NCBI GenBank assembly: GCA_934591845.1 | Contig: CAKTPO010000003.1 | Span: forward strand, 118,352 to 182,351 | Direction of reading: 5' to 3' | Source: an uncultured Oscillospiraceae bacterium | GTDB lineage: Bacteria > Bacillota > Clostridia > Oscillospirales > Oscillospiraceae | Length of the DNA stretch: 64,000 bases | Shown here: one piece after another, positions 49,704 to 58,432 of the stretch | How positions within the stretch are numbered: the first letter of the stretch is position 1 | How the letters are laid out: each line of letters starts with the position of its first letter | Made by a program: the position numbers and the translations under genes | Notes under the pieces: generated by a model | The model's input: only the letters and a program-made list of their open reading frames with translations | Told to the model about the DNA's origin: nothing | The model's database searches: none

Positions 49704-50636
49704 ATGCCGTCCATAAAGTTGCTGGAAGAGATCAACATCCGGGATGAAAGCAAGGAGGAGCTGCTGCCGGGAATGGCGGTGGATTTTCCCTATCTTGCCA
49801 CCCGGGCAGACCTGAACCGGTATATGGCCCTGGGCGCTCCTTGGCACTGGCATAAAACGGTGGAGCTGTTTTATGTGGAAAGCGGCTGCGTGGAATATAC
49901 CACGCCTCACGGAAAGCGAACCTTTCCCGCCGGTTCCGGAGGGTTCGTCAATGCCAACGTCCTGCATACGACCTGTGTGACCGATGGGAACCTTCCCAAT
50001 GTGCAATTGCTGCACTTGTTCGACCCGGTGTTTCTGGCAGGGGGCCACGGCAGCCGCATCGAAGAAAAATACATTCTGCCTCTGACCTCTGCGCCTGGTC
50101 TGGAAATACTGGCCTTTTCCTCTGAGGATGCCGGTCAAAAGGAAATTTTGGAAGATATTCTCCGGGCCTTTCAGCTATCCCCTGCGGAGTGGGGCTATGA
50201 GTGGAAGCTGCGGGAGTCCCTGATGTCCATTTGGCAGAAGATATTAAAACAGGCAGAGCCACTTTTGGGGGAAGACCCACGGACAGACGGCGCGGACCGG
50301 CTGGTAAAGGCACTGATGGTCTATATCCACGAACACTACCAGAATCCGATTTCTATTGACCAATTGGCGGCCTACGGCCATATCAGCAAACGGAGCTGCT
50401 TTCGGCTGTTTCAAACCAATCTGCGCATGACCCCTGTGGAATATATCCGGGAGTACCGGCTGCAAAAAGCCTGTGCGCTTCTGTCAGATACCGACACCCC
50501 GATTACCCAGATCGCTTATGGCTGCGGCTTTGGCTCCGGCAGCTACTTTGGGAAGATTTTCAGGCTTCGTTTTCGGTGTACGCCCTGGGAATACCGCAGA
50601 GATTGGCACGAACGTTATAAAAATCAGCGTAAATGA
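49704..50636 (+). CDS. AraC-family transcriptional regulator
   Basis: A 310-residue activator. The N-terminal cupin sensor (residues about 25-130, HWHKTVELFYVESGCVEYTT, AGSGGFVNANVLHTT) is followed by two C-terminal helix-turn-helix motifs (ISIDQLAAYGHISKRSCFRL and ITQIAYGCGFGSGSYFGKIF, ending F-R-C-T-P-W-E-Y-R). This layout is typical of regulators of sugar uptake. The start at 49704 has AAAGGAGG 8 nt upstream. The HD/MFS/HAD operon just downstream is the likely target. Confidence 0.9.
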   Translation: MPSIKLLEEINIRDESKEELLPGMAVDFPYLATRADLNRYMALGAPWHWHKTVELFYVESGCVEYTTPHGKRTFPAGSGGFVNANVLHTTCVTDGNLPNVQLLHLFDPVFLAGGHGSRIEEKYILPLTSAPGLEILAFSSEDAGQKEILEDILRAFQLSPAEWGYEWKLRESLMSIWQKILKQAEPLLGEDPRTDGADRLVKALMVYIHEHYQNPISIDQLAAYGHISKRSCFRLFQTNLRMTPVEYIREYRLQKACALLSDTDTPITQIAYGCGFGSGSYFGKIFRLRFRCTPWEYRRDWHERYKNQRK

Positions 50637-50718
50637 GATAGTATTTCTGCCCATACTGCATTATACTGTCAGTAAGGAGCAGGAAAGGCCCACTTTCCAA
50701 TTCCAGTCCAATATGTCC

Positions 50719-50742
50719 GGCGGGCCGGTTTCCCGGCCCGCC
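50719..50742 (+). promoter_or_regulatory. GC-rich leader hairpin before the HD-domain gene
   Basis: Perfect 10-bp stem GGCGGGCCGG / CCGGCCCGCC with loop TTTC, ending about 10 nt before the GAGG ribosome site. No T-tract, so probably an mRNA stability or translation element. Confidence 0.55.
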
Positions 50743-50764
50743 CTCCGGAAAGCGAGGAATCTGT

Positions 50765-51367
50765 ATGCTGCTGACAAAATATGATGCCGAAAACGCCCTG
50801 GTGGATGCCCGGATGGAAAATCCTGGACCTTGGGTTGCCCACAGCCGCTATGTGGCCATGGCCTGTGAAAATATCGCAAAGCAATGCCCTGGGCTGGACC
50901 CCTATGATGCCTACGTCTACGGCTTGCTCCATGACATTGGCCGACACGCCGGGGTCAGTTCCGAACGGCACCTGATCGATGGCTACCGGTACTGCATGGC
51001 CCGTGGCTGGGAAAAAGCGGCTCAAATCTGCATTTCCCACGCCTTTATGATTCAGGATATTGCCTCCTCGATTGGGGTCTTCGACATGCCCCAGGCAGAC
51101 AAAGAGTATCTTGCCCGGTTTGTAAAATCGGCGGTCTACGATGACTATGACCGGCTGGTGCAGCTGTGTGATGCCCTGGCGTTGCCTACCGGCTTTTGTC
51201 TGCTGGAAAAGCGGTTTGTGGATGTGGCCCTCCGCTATGGAGTCCACCCGGCAACCGTGGACCGCTGGAAGACGGTGCTGGAAATCAAAGCCCGGTTTGA
51301 AAAGAGAATGGGCTGCTCGATTTATGACTATCTCCCCGGTGTGGTGGAAAACAGTTTCCGTTCCTGA
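50765..51367 (+). CDS. HD-domain metal-dependent phosphohydrolase
   Basis: A 200-residue HD-superfamily protein. The metal ligands are seen as VAHSRYVAMACENIA (His), LLHDIGRHAG (His-Asp) and CISHAFMIQDIA, with a late aspartate in LVQLCDALALPTG. The substrate is probably a nucleotide or a phosphorylated small molecule. First gene of a three-gene operon with an MFS transporter (8-nt gap) and a HAD phosphatase. Confidence 0.82.
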   Translation: MLLTKYDAENALVDARMENPGPWVAHSRYVAMACENIAKQCPGLDPYDAYVYGLLHDIGRHAGVSSERHLIDGYRYCMARGWEKAAQICISHAFMIQDIASSIGVFDMPQADKEYLARFVKSAVYDDYDRLVQLCDALALPTGFCLLEKRFVDVALRYGVHPATVDRWKTVLEIKARFEKRMGCSIYDYLPGVVENSFRS

Positions 51368-51375
51368 GGCATCCC

Positions 51376-52557
51376 ATGAAAAATCTGACACCCCGATACA
51401 GCCTTACCCAGTTTACCTTCTGGGCAGCATACTCCGGCACTACCGCCTTTGCAACAACCTACCTGCTGGATCAGGGACTTTCCTCCGGCACAGTGGGGGT
51501 ACTGCTGGCCTTATCCGGTATTGGTTCCTGTCTGGCCCAGCCGGTTTTGGCAGCCCGTGTTGACCGGGCAAAGGGATTTCTTCTGACAAAAATACTGCTT
51601 CGCCTGTCGATCCTCTGTTTTTCCTGCTTTTGCTTGCTGCTGATACCGAAGCTCCCCCAAGCCCTGATCGCCGCTTCATACACGGTGGGGCTGTGGAGCA
51701 GCGATGTGATGATTCCGCTGCTCAATGCTCTGTGTGTTTCTTTTCGTCAGGCAGGCTACCCCGTCAACTACGGTGCGGCCCGAGGCATTGGCTCTACAGC
51801 AACCGCCATTTCCAGTCTGGTGCTTGGCTTTGTCATTGCAAGACTGGGCATGACCTGGATGCTCCTGCTTCTGCTTCTGACCCGGAGCCTGTGCATTTTT
51901 TCCCTGTTGGGTTACCCAAAACTTCAAAAACCGGAGCCTGCTATCCAGGAAATTCAGGACAGCTGCTCTCTTTTCCGGTTTTTCCAGCAGTATCCCCGTT
52001 ACTGCCTGACCCTCCTGGGGATTGCCTTTCTGGGGATGTTTCTTGCTATGACCGAAAACTATATGATTGCTATTGTTCGTGCTTTCGGCGGTAACAGCAG
52101 CCATGTGGGAACGGCACTGTTTCTATCTTCCCTGGTAACCGCCCCGGTGATTTTCTGCTTTGACAGAATTCATGCCCGGCTCAGTGATGCCGCACTGCTG
52201 AGAATCTCCGCTGTGACCTTTCTTATAAGGGCCGTCTGTTTTCTCTTTGTTGCCAAAAGCATTTCTGCTATTTATCTGCTTCAGCTGCTGCACATGACCT
52301 CCTACGGCTTTCTACATCCGACCCAGGTTTCCTATGCAGGGGCTACGGTTCGCCCTGCCGACACGGTCAAAGGGCAGGCTTTTAGTACCGCCGCCTATGC
52401 GCTTGGATGCTCTGCCGGAAATCTTGCCGGTGGGATCGCGCTGGGATTCGGGGTAAGAGCCATGCTGACTGCCGGTGTGGTGATGGCCGGCATCGGCACA
52501 GGAATTCTTTTCTTCACCACTGCAAAATCTTCCCCGGAAGGAGAAATCTCCAAATGA
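51376..52557 (+). CDS. MFS transporter (MFS_1-like, sugar/nucleoside-type)
   Basis: A 393-residue permease with about 12 membrane helices (FWAAYSGTTAFATTYLLDQG, VGVLLALSGIGSCLAQPVLA, NYGAARGIGSTATAISSLVL). The YGAARGIGS motif after helix 4 resembles the LacY/nucleoside-permease branch. Substrate unknown. It overlaps the HAD gene start by ATGA, so uptake and dephosphorylation are likely coupled. Confidence 0.82.
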   Translation: MKNLTPRYSLTQFTFWAAYSGTTAFATTYLLDQGLSSGTVGVLLALSGIGSCLAQPVLAARVDRAKGFLLTKILLRLSILCFSCFCLLLIPKLPQALIAASYTVGLWSSDVMIPLLNALCVSFRQAGYPVNYGAARGIGSTATAISSLVLGFVIARLGMTWMLLLLLLTRSLCIFSLLGYPKLQKPEPAIQEIQDSCSLFRFFQQYPRYCLTLLGIAFLGMFLAMTENYMIAIVRAFGGNSSHVGTALFLSSLVTAPVIFCFDRIHARLSDAALLRISAVTFLIRAVCFLFVAKSISAIYLLQLLHMTSYGFLHPTQVSYAGATVRPADTVKGQAFSTAAYALGCSAGNLAGGIALGFGVRAMLTAGVVMAGIGTGILFFTTAKSSPEGEISK

Positions 52558-53330
52558 ATCCCATTAAAATCATTTTCTTCGATATTGACGGCACGTTGCT
52601 GGATATGGGGGCAAGGCAGCCCTCCCCAAAGACACTGGAAGCCCTGAGACGGCTCAAGGACAAGGACATCAAAATCTGCATTGCCACAGGCCGTGCCCCT
52701 ATTTGTGTGCCGGTATTTGAAGGCGTGGAGTTTGATGCTTTTCTGACCTTCAACGGCTCCTACTGCTATGATGCACAGGGGCCTATATACAAAAACCCCA
52801 TAGCATCGGAGGCGGTGGCGCAAATCGTCCGGAATGCTTCTTCCATCGGAAGACCTGTAGCTGCGGCAACCAAAGACCGGATCGGAGCCAACGGACTGGA
52901 CAAGGACTTGGCGGACTATGCCGCCATCGGAAATCTGACATTGCCGGTAGCATCGGATTTTGATTTGCTGCGCCGGGAGAACATCTACCAGCTGATGCTT
53001 GGGTGTCGGGAACCGGAATATCCTGCCATCTTAGAGGGTGTCGTTGGAGCAAAAATCGCCGCCTGGTGGGACCGGGCGGTAGACGTGATCCCCGCCAGCG
53101 GCGGAAAAGGCGCGGGAATCCGGGCGGTACTCCGCCATTTCCATCTGTCCCCCGAGAATGCCATGGCCTTTGGAGACGGCAACAACGACATCGAAATGCT
53201 GGAAGCCGTCGGCACCGGCGTCGCCATGGGGAACGCATCTGAGCAGCTGAAAACCGTTGCCGCTGCCACCTGCGCCCCCGCAGCCCAGGACGGCATCTAT
53301 GAATTCTGTCTACAGCACGGCCTGATTTAA
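52554..53330 (+). CDS. Cof-type HAD-IIB phosphatase
   Basis: A 258-residue sugar-phosphate phosphatase. HAD motifs: FFDIDGTLLDMG (nucleophile Asp), CIATGRAP (motif II), a lysine in SGGKGAGIRAV, and AFGDGNNDIEML (motif IV), plus VGTGVAMGNASEQLK and a C2-type cap. The start at 52554 forms the ATGA overlap with the transporter gene. Substrate unknown. An intrinsic terminator follows. Confidence 0.9.
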   Translation: MNPIKIIFFDIDGTLLDMGARQPSPKTLEALRRLKDKDIKICIATGRAPICVPVFEGVEFDAFLTFNGSYCYDAQGPIYKNPIASEAVAQIVRNASSIGRPVAAATKDRIGANGLDKDLADYAAIGNLTLPVASDFDLLRRENIYQLMLGCREPEYPAILEGVVGAKIAAWWDRAVDVIPASGGKGAGIRAVLRHFHLSPENAMAFGDGNNDIEMLEAVGTGVAMGNASEQLKTVAAATCAPAAQDGIYEFCLQHGLI

Positions 53331-53332
53331 TC

Positions 53333-53371
53333 AAAACGGGAACCGCCAAAAATAGCGGTTTCCGTTTTTTT
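53333..53371 (+). terminator. Intrinsic terminator of the AraC-neighbour operon
   Basis: AAAACGGGAACCGC / GCGGTTTCCGTTTT imperfect stem followed by a T run that ends directly at the start of a repeat element. Confidence 0.85.
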
Positions 53372-53372
53372 A

Positions 53373-54038
53373 GTTGACAGTTGACAGTGGACAGTTTTTT
53401 AATTGACAATGGACAATTGACAATTTTGGGGGCAACCAGCGTGGTTCTTTTTGACCCGTCCGTTAAAGTATGTAGGGAACGGCCTATGTGCCGTTCCGCC
53501 ACGTTGCAGTTATAACCCGTGTAGACAACCGGAACCACCCCCGACATGTCATTCCGAGCGAAACGAGCAGTGAGTCGAGGAATCTTCCCGAGTGGCTGGT
53601 TTTCTCTTGTGTTGGTTCATTATCCCACGTGGTGGATTCCTCCACTCCGCTTGCGCTGCGGTCGGAATGACATAGTGGGGGACGTTTCTACGGATTCGCC
53701 TACTGTTTCTGGAATGTTTCAGGCCGTACCGCTGCCTCATCAGTCAGGGCTGCGCCCTGCCAGCTTCTCCAGTGGGGAAGCTTTTGTACCGGGATTTGGG
53801 GTGCGGGGGTTATCGGTAACGATTCCGTCCTTTCGGGTGCGGAACGGCACATAGGCCGTTCCCTACGGTTTCGCTGATGGGGGCGCTTTTCAACCGGGGT
53901 GTTCTAAGGACGGGCGGTGCGGCGTTGTGCATTGTCGAAACAACAGGCGCAAAGGGGTCACGTTCGTCCCCCAAAAATTGTCAATTGTCAATTGTCAATT
54001 GTCAATTGTCAATTTGAAAAGAACTGTCAACTGTCAAC
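53373..54038. repeat. Complete MITE-like intergenic element with inverted heptamer-array ends
   Basis: A 666-bp element. The left end is GTTGACAGTTGACAGTGGAC then AATTGACAATGGACAATTG arrays; the right end is the inverse (TTGTCAATTGTCAATTGTCA, then CTGTCAACTGTCAAC). Inside are two GGAACGGC..GCCGTTCC hairpins (53476-53497 and 53841-53862) and a 126-bp imperfect palindrome (53547-53672). No convincing gene lies within. It looks like a non-autonomous mobile element or structured RNA cassette. Confidence 0.85.
53547..53672. repeat. TGTCATTCC...GGAATGACA imperfect palindrome, copy 3
   Basis: Same long hairpin-forming unit as at 10884 but in the opposite arm order (GAGTCGAGGAATC first). Confidence 0.85.
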
Positions 54039-54040
54039 TA

Positions 54041-54082
54041 AAACCCCGGGCGTGACCGAATGAAGGTCACGTCCGGGGTTTG
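54041..54082. terminator. Hairpin terminator of the lipoprotein gene
   Basis: AAACCCCGGGCGTGACC / GGTCACGTCCGGGGTTT with a 7-nt loop; on the minus strand it follows the lipoprotein stop and runs directly into the repeat element's A/T-rich end. Confidence 0.65.
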
Positions 54083-54096
54083 TATGTTCTTCGTCC

Positions 54097-54825
54097 TTAC
54101 GCCGTATACTGGGAGAAGGGGATGAAGCTGATTTTGACGGTGCTGTCCAGAAGGCCCTGTTCGGTGGTTTCACCTACCTCGGTGTCCACGCTTTCCAGGG
54201 AATCCTGGGCCCATTCGGGGTTTTTGGTGTAAAACCAGGGGTTCTTTTCGTCCTTGCTCGCATCAAATACCAGGGCATCCTGGAATTGCAGGCTGCCGTT
54301 TTCCAGGCGGTACAGGTTGTAGCCGTAGCTGGCGGCACCGTTGGTACCACGGTTTAAGATCAGGCCGTCGGAGGTCAGCTGATAGGTGCTGCGCTCCATG
54401 GCGTCAATGACCTGGGTCTCCTGGCCGTCTTTCACGGTGTACATGGCATAGATCAGGCCGTCATCCACGGAGCCGATCATCAGCTCGGAGACACCGTCAC
54501 CGTCCATATCGTCCATGACGTAGCCCACTTTGTCCACATCCCCTACCATACCTACCAGGTAGTTGAGACCCCGGTCCATGTATTCCTGGGGGCCGAAACC
54601 CTGGAGCAGGGCATCAAAATAGCCGTCCAGAATTTCGCCGTACAGGGGCTTTGCGGTGACCACGGGAACTTCCGTAGGGGCCTGGGTAGTCTCCGTGGGA
54701 GCCTCTGTTACCGGGGCAGTCTCCTGGGTTTCCGGGGCGGTGGTTTGCGCGGAAGAGTCGCTGCCGCAGGCAGCCAAGGTCAAAAGCATTGCGGCGGTCA
54801 AAAGCAGTGCCGATAATTTTTTCAT
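54097..54825 (-). CDS. Lipoprotein with Thr/Pro-rich linker and calcium-loop-like motif
   Basis: A 242-residue surface lipoprotein. The signal sequence MKKLSALLLTAAMLLTLAAC ends in a lipobox, followed by a Thr/Glu/Pro-rich linker of about 40 residues and a soluble domain with the EF-hand-like DDMDGDGVSELMIGS. Such DxDxDG loops bind calcium in related clostridial lipoproteins. Function unknown. The start at 54825 follows AAAGGA. Convergent with the repeat element; own promoter upstream. Confidence 0.75.
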   Translation of the reverse strand: MKKLSALLLTAAMLLTLAACGSDSSAQTTAPETQETAPVTEAPTETTQAPTEVPVVTAKPLYGEILDGYFDALLQGFGPQEYMDRGLNYLVGMVGDVDKVGYVMDDMDGDGVSELMIGSVDDGLIYAMYTVKDGQETQVIDAMERSTYQLTSDGLILNRGTNGAASYGYNLYRLENGSLQFQDALVFDASKDEKNPWFYTKNPEWAQDSLESVDTEVGETTEQGLLDSTVKISFIPFSQYTA

Positions 54826-54856
54826 AACGTTCCATCCTTTCACCATAGTTTCTTCC

Positions 54857-54885
54857 ACAATATCACCCTTTTCCCGCCTTGTCAA
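54857..54885 (-). promoter_or_regulatory. Promoter of the lipoprotein gene
   Basis: Minus strand TTGACA (54885-54880), 17-bp spacer, TATTGT (54862-54857). Confidence 0.65.
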
Positions 54886-54966
54886 GGAAACCCTTGCAAA
54901 ATTAAAAAAACATTATTATTTTGCTGCCGCCGCAAAAAAAGCCCCTCTATTTTGCTCAGAACAGCA

Positions 54967-54995
54967 TTGACGTTACCTTAAGAAACTGCTATGAT
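54967..54995 (+). promoter_or_regulatory. Promoter of the NfeD-SPFH operon
   Basis: TTGACG at 54967-54972, 17-bp spacer, TATGAT at 54990-54995. Confidence 0.75.
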
Positions 54996-55046
54996 ATTCC
55001 CATAAGCAAGGTAGCAAAAGCGGAGCTGTAGGAAGGAGGTTCCCAA

Positions 55047-55502
55047 TTGAACGTTTCTGCTTCTGTCTGGCTGGTGCTTCTCATCCTTTTTGTAGTGGCA
55101 GAGGGGGCCTCGGTGTCGCTGGTGTCCATCTGGTTTGCGGCGGGTGCGCTGGTAGCGGCCCTGGCGGCCCTGCTGGGTGCCGGAGGGCTGACCCAAACGG
55201 TGCTGTTCTTCACCGTCAGCGGTGTGCTTCTGGCCCTGCTGCGACCCCTTCTTAAAAAGTATGTGAACCCCAAGATCCAGAAAACAAATGTAGACGCCCT
55301 GGTAGGGCAAACCTGTACGGTGACGGAGGAGATCGACGATCTGGCCCCCTCGGGTCAGGTGAAGATCGGCGGCATGGTCTGGACGGCCAGAAGTGCCGAC
55401 GGCGAGAAGATCCCCGCCGGAACCATCGTTACCGTCGCTTCTGTGGAGGGCGTGAAGCTGCTGGTTTCCCCCGCCGCCGTGCCGGAATCCGTCAAATCAT
55501 AA
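55047..55502 (+). CDS. NfeD-like membrane protein
   Basis: A 151-residue protein with two or three membrane helices (ASVWLVLLILFVVAEGASVS, SIWFAAGALVAALAALLG) and a C-terminal OB-fold (VGQTCTVTEEIDDLAPSGQV, GTIVTVASVEGVKLLV). NfeD proteins pair with stomatin-like SPFH proteins in membrane microdomains. The start codon is TTG at 55047, supported by AAGGAGG 8 nt upstream. The SPFH gene follows after 13 nt. Confidence 0.88.
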   Translation: MNVSASVWLVLLILFVVAEGASVSLVSIWFAAGALVAALAALLGAGGLTQTVLFFTVSGVLLALLRPLLKKYVNPKIQKTNVDALVGQTCTVTEEIDDLAPSGQVKIGGMVWTARSADGEKIPAGTIVTVASVEGVKLLVSPAAVPESVKS

Positions 55503-55515
55503 GGAGGAAAATCAT

Positions 55516-56433
55516 ATGCCCTTTGTATTACTTGCCATTGTCATTCTGCTGTTCGTCATCATCATCACCAATATCTCCGTGGTCCAGCAGTCCCGGGCCT
55601 ATGTTGTGGAGCGGCTGGGTGCCTTCCACAGCGTGTGGGGCGTGGGTATGCACTTCAAAGTCCCCTTCATTGACCGGGTGGCCCGGAAAGTCAGCCTGAA
55701 AGAGCAGGTTCTGGACTATCCCCCCCAGCCCGTCATCACCAAGGACAACGTGACCATGCAGATCGATACCGTTGTCTACTTCCAGATCACCGACCCCAAG
55801 CTCTACTGCTACGGCGTGGAGCAGCCCATGATGGCCATGGAAACCCTGACCGCCACCACACTGCGAAACATCATTGGCGATCTGGAGCTGGACCAGACCC
55901 TGACGAGCCGTGACGTGGTCAACACCAAAATGCGCTCCATTCTGGACGAGGCCACCGACCCCTGGGGCATCAAGGTCAACCGGGTAGAGCTGAAGAACAT
56001 CCTGCCCCCCGCGGACATTCAGAACTCCATGGAGAAGCAGATGAAGGCCGAGCGTGACCGCCGTCAGTCCATCCTCCAGGCCGAGGGCCAGAAGAAGTCC
56101 GCCATCCTCATTGCCGAGGGCGAAAAGGAATCCGCCATTCTGAAAGCCTCCGCCGAAAAGGAAGCCGCCATTCTCCGGGCCGAGGCCGAGAAGCAGGCTG
56201 CCATTCTGAAAGCCGATGGCGAAGCCCAGGCCATTCTGTCGGTGCAGCAGGCTTTGGCCGACTCCATCGCCATGCTGAACGAAAAGGCCCCCAGCGACAA
56301 CGTCCTGCGGCTGAAAGCCATTGAAGCCATGCAGAAAGTCGCTGACGGTCAGGCCACCAAGATCATCATCCCCAGCGAAATGCAGGGCCTGGTGGGTCTT
56401 GCCAACGGCATCGTAGAGGGAACCAAGAAGTAA
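55516..56433 (+). CDS. SPFH/stomatin-like protein (QmcA type)
   Basis: A 305-residue protein with an N-terminal membrane anchor (FVLLAIVILLFVIIITNISV), an SPFH/Band 7 domain (SRAYVVERLGAFHSVWGVGM, VTMQIDTVVYFQITDPKLYC, WGIKVNRVELKNILPP) and an Ala/Glu-rich coiled coil with an EKEAAILRAEAEKQAAIL repeat. It forms membrane-bound oligomers and often modulates FtsH; ftsH is present elsewhere in the window. Ends at a strong terminator. Confidence 0.93.
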   Translation: MPFVLLAIVILLFVIIITNISVVQQSRAYVVERLGAFHSVWGVGMHFKVPFIDRVARKVSLKEQVLDYPPQPVITKDNVTMQIDTVVYFQITDPKLYCYGVEQPMMAMETLTATTLRNIIGDLELDQTLTSRDVVNTKMRSILDEATDPWGIKVNRVELKNILPPADIQNSMEKQMKAERDRRQSILQAEGQKKSAILIAEGEKESAILKASAEKEAAILRAEAEKQAAILKADGEAQAILSVQQALADSIAMLNEKAPSDNVLRLKAIEAMQKVADGQATKIIIPSEMQGLVGLANGIVEGTKK

Positions 56434-56481
56434 CCCAAACCCTTCGACCGGCTCTCCCCAAAATCCCGAAAATTAGATACC

Positions 56482-56526
56482 AAACCGGCGGTTTTCCACA
56501 TTCTTTTGTGGAAGCCGCCGGTTTTT
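56482..56526 (+). terminator. Intrinsic terminator of the NfeD-SPFH operon
   Basis: Long stem AAACCGGCGG..CCACA / TGTGG..CCGCCGGTTT followed by TTT. Confidence 0.85.
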
Positions 56527-56563
56527 GCGGCTTTTCGGGGGAATTTTCACCGACCCGAAATTC

Positions 56564-56591
56564 TTGATTTTTTGGGAAATTCTTTTATAAT
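56564..56591 (+). promoter_or_regulatory. Promoter of the YabE-like gene
   Basis: TTGATT at 56564-56569, 16-bp spacer, TATAAT at 56586-56591. Confidence 0.7.
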
Positions 56592-56653
56592 AGCCCCATT
56601 CACAGGCAAAACCGCCGAAAAGCGATAGAGAAATCGCGGAATGCCAGAGAGGA

Positions 56654-57655
56654 ATGGTGTTTTTGCGGCGGTTTTTGTTTTTTATCCCGGGTCTCATCCT
56701 GGGGGCGGTGCTGTGTCAGAGCGTGTTTGCAACTACTTATCTCATCAATGACGGGGGCAGGACCTACGCCTGTACCCTCTACCCCGGCACCACCCGGGAA
56801 GCGTTGGCGGCGGCAGGGGTGGAGCTGCACCCCCAGGACGGCTACACCCGGGAAAAGGACACCATCACCGTCCGCCGGGCCCCCATGGTGGAATTTTACT
56901 ACCACGGAGAACGCCGGTTTATCCCCATTGGCCGGGAGACCGCCGGGGAATTCTTGGAGCGGCAGGGCATTGCCCTGGGGCCGGGAGATCGGCTGTCCTG
57001 CCCCCAGGAAACCCCGCTCTCCCCGGGCATGGAACTGCGGGTGGATTTGGTCGAGAGCCGGGAGGAAACCTTTGTCCGGGAAATTCCCTATGCCACCCAA
57101 GTCTGCGCCGCCCCCGACCTGCCCCAGGGAATGACCCAGACCCTGGCCCAGGGGAAAAACGGCACCCTGACCTGTAGGGCCTGGGTGACCTATGCCAACG
57201 GGGTGGAGGAGAGCCGGGAAATCTTAGAGCAGCGGCAGACCGCCGGGCCGGTAACGGAGATCATCGCCCAGGGCTGCGGGCCGAAAGGGGAACGAACCCA
57301 GGGCTTGGTGATCGGGGACGGGGTGATTTCCCTTCCCACCGGAGAACGGCTGACCTATACCAAGGTGGACTATGTGCGGGCCACTGCCTACACCCACACG
57401 GACGAGGGCTGCACCACCACCACCGCCACCGGCACCACCGTCCGCCGGGGAACCGTGGCGGTAGACCCCCGGTACATCCCCTACGGCACCCGCATGTTCA
57501 TTGTGGCCTCTGACGGCAGCTTCCAATACGGCCTGGCCCAGGCCGAAGACTGCGGCGGCGACATCAAAGGCGACCGGATGGATCTGTATTTCCCCACCTA
57601 CGAGGAGTGCATCACCTTTGGCCGCCGCCGATGCACTGTGTATTTTCTGGGATAA
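56654..57655 (+). CDS. YabE-like cell-wall protein: DUF348, G5 and 3D domains
   Basis: A 333-residue exported protein. A signal/anchor helix (LFFIPGLILGAVLCQSVF) is followed by DUF348 repeats (TREALAAAGVELHPQDGYTR, then a second), a G5 domain (VEESREILEQRQTAGPVTEI) and a C-terminal 3D domain with the three aspartates in GTVAVDPRYIPYGTRMF, QAEDCGGDIKGDRMDLYF. The 3D barrel is related to resuscitation-promoting and lytic-transglycosylase-like enzymes. In Bacillus yabE lies near ksgA, as here. Confidence 0.88.
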   Translation: MVFLRRFLFFIPGLILGAVLCQSVFATTYLINDGGRTYACTLYPGTTREALAAAGVELHPQDGYTREKDTITVRRAPMVEFYYHGERRFIPIGRETAGEFLERQGIALGPGDRLSCPQETPLSPGMELRVDLVESREETFVREIPYATQVCAAPDLPQGMTQTLAQGKNGTLTCRAWVTYANGVEESREILEQRQTAGPVTEIIAQGCGPKGERTQGLVIGDGVISLPTGERLTYTKVDYVRATAYTHTDEGCTTTTATGTTVRRGTVAVDPRYIPYGTRMFIVASDGSFQYGLAQAEDCGGDIKGDRMDLYFPTYEECITFGRRRCTVYFLG

Positions 57656-57701
57656 CGGTTGCAAAAGCAGGGGGGCGTGTGGTATGATGGGGGGGAAAAA
57701 A

Positions 57702-58384
57702 GTTGACAGTTGACAGTTATTCCCAATTGACAATGGACAATTGACAATTGACAATTTTTGGGGGACGGACGTGGTATCACTGCGCCTGCCGTTCCTACAA
57801 TGCGCAACGTTACACCGCACGTCTTTAGAATACCCCGGTTGAAAATGTCCACCTTTCAGCGAAACCGTAGGGAACGGCCTGTGTGCCGTTCCGCACCTGA
57901 AAGGACGGAACAAAAGCTTCCCCTCCGGGGAAGCTGGCAGGGCGCAGCCCTGACTGATGAGGTAGCGGGGCGACGTAAAACACTGTAGAAACAGTAGGCG
58001 AATTCGTACAAACGTTCCCCTATTATGTCATTCCGACCGGAGCGTTAGCGGAGTGGAGGAATCTTCTACGTTGGATAATGAACCACCACAAGATAAAACT
58101 TGCCACTTGCGTAGATTCCTCGACTCACTGCGCTCGGAATGACATGTCGGTGGGTGGTTCCGGTTGTCCGCACAGGTTATATTTGCCACGCAGCGGAACG
58201 GCACATAGGCCGTTCCCTACGGTGAGACTCGGTATGTCTACCTCTGCGCCCGTTGTTCCTACAATGAAAAACGCCGCCCCGCCCCTCATCCACCGCCGCT
58301 GCGGTCCCCCTTCCCCGGCGGGGAAGGCCTTTTTGGAGCGTTCCTGAGGGGATAACTGTCAACTGTCCACTGTCCACTGTCAAC
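57702..58384. repeat. Complete MITE-like intergenic element between yabE-like gene and ksgA
   Basis: A 683-bp element of the same family as 53373-54038. The left array is GTTGACAGTTGACAG then AATTGACAATGGACAATTG; the right array is ACTGTCAACTGTCCACTGTC and CACTGTCAAC. Two GGAACGGC..GCCGTTCC hairpins at 57871-57892 and 58195-58216 flank a 119-bp palindrome (58026-58144). Short open frames inside are shared with other copies and not convincing. Confidence 0.85.
58026..58144. repeat. TGTCATTCC...GGAATGACA imperfect palindrome, copy 4
   Basis: Same long hairpin-forming unit as at 10884, same orientation. Confidence 0.85.
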
Positions 58385-58432
58385 TAAAAAGAATTGTCCA
58401 TTTCCTCTTATATACATCTACAAGGAGTATTT

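Noticed and set aside
53976..54038. Heptamer arrays considered as a CRISPR-like array
   Set aside because: Units are 7 bp and contiguous with no unique spacers, and no cas gene is nearby.
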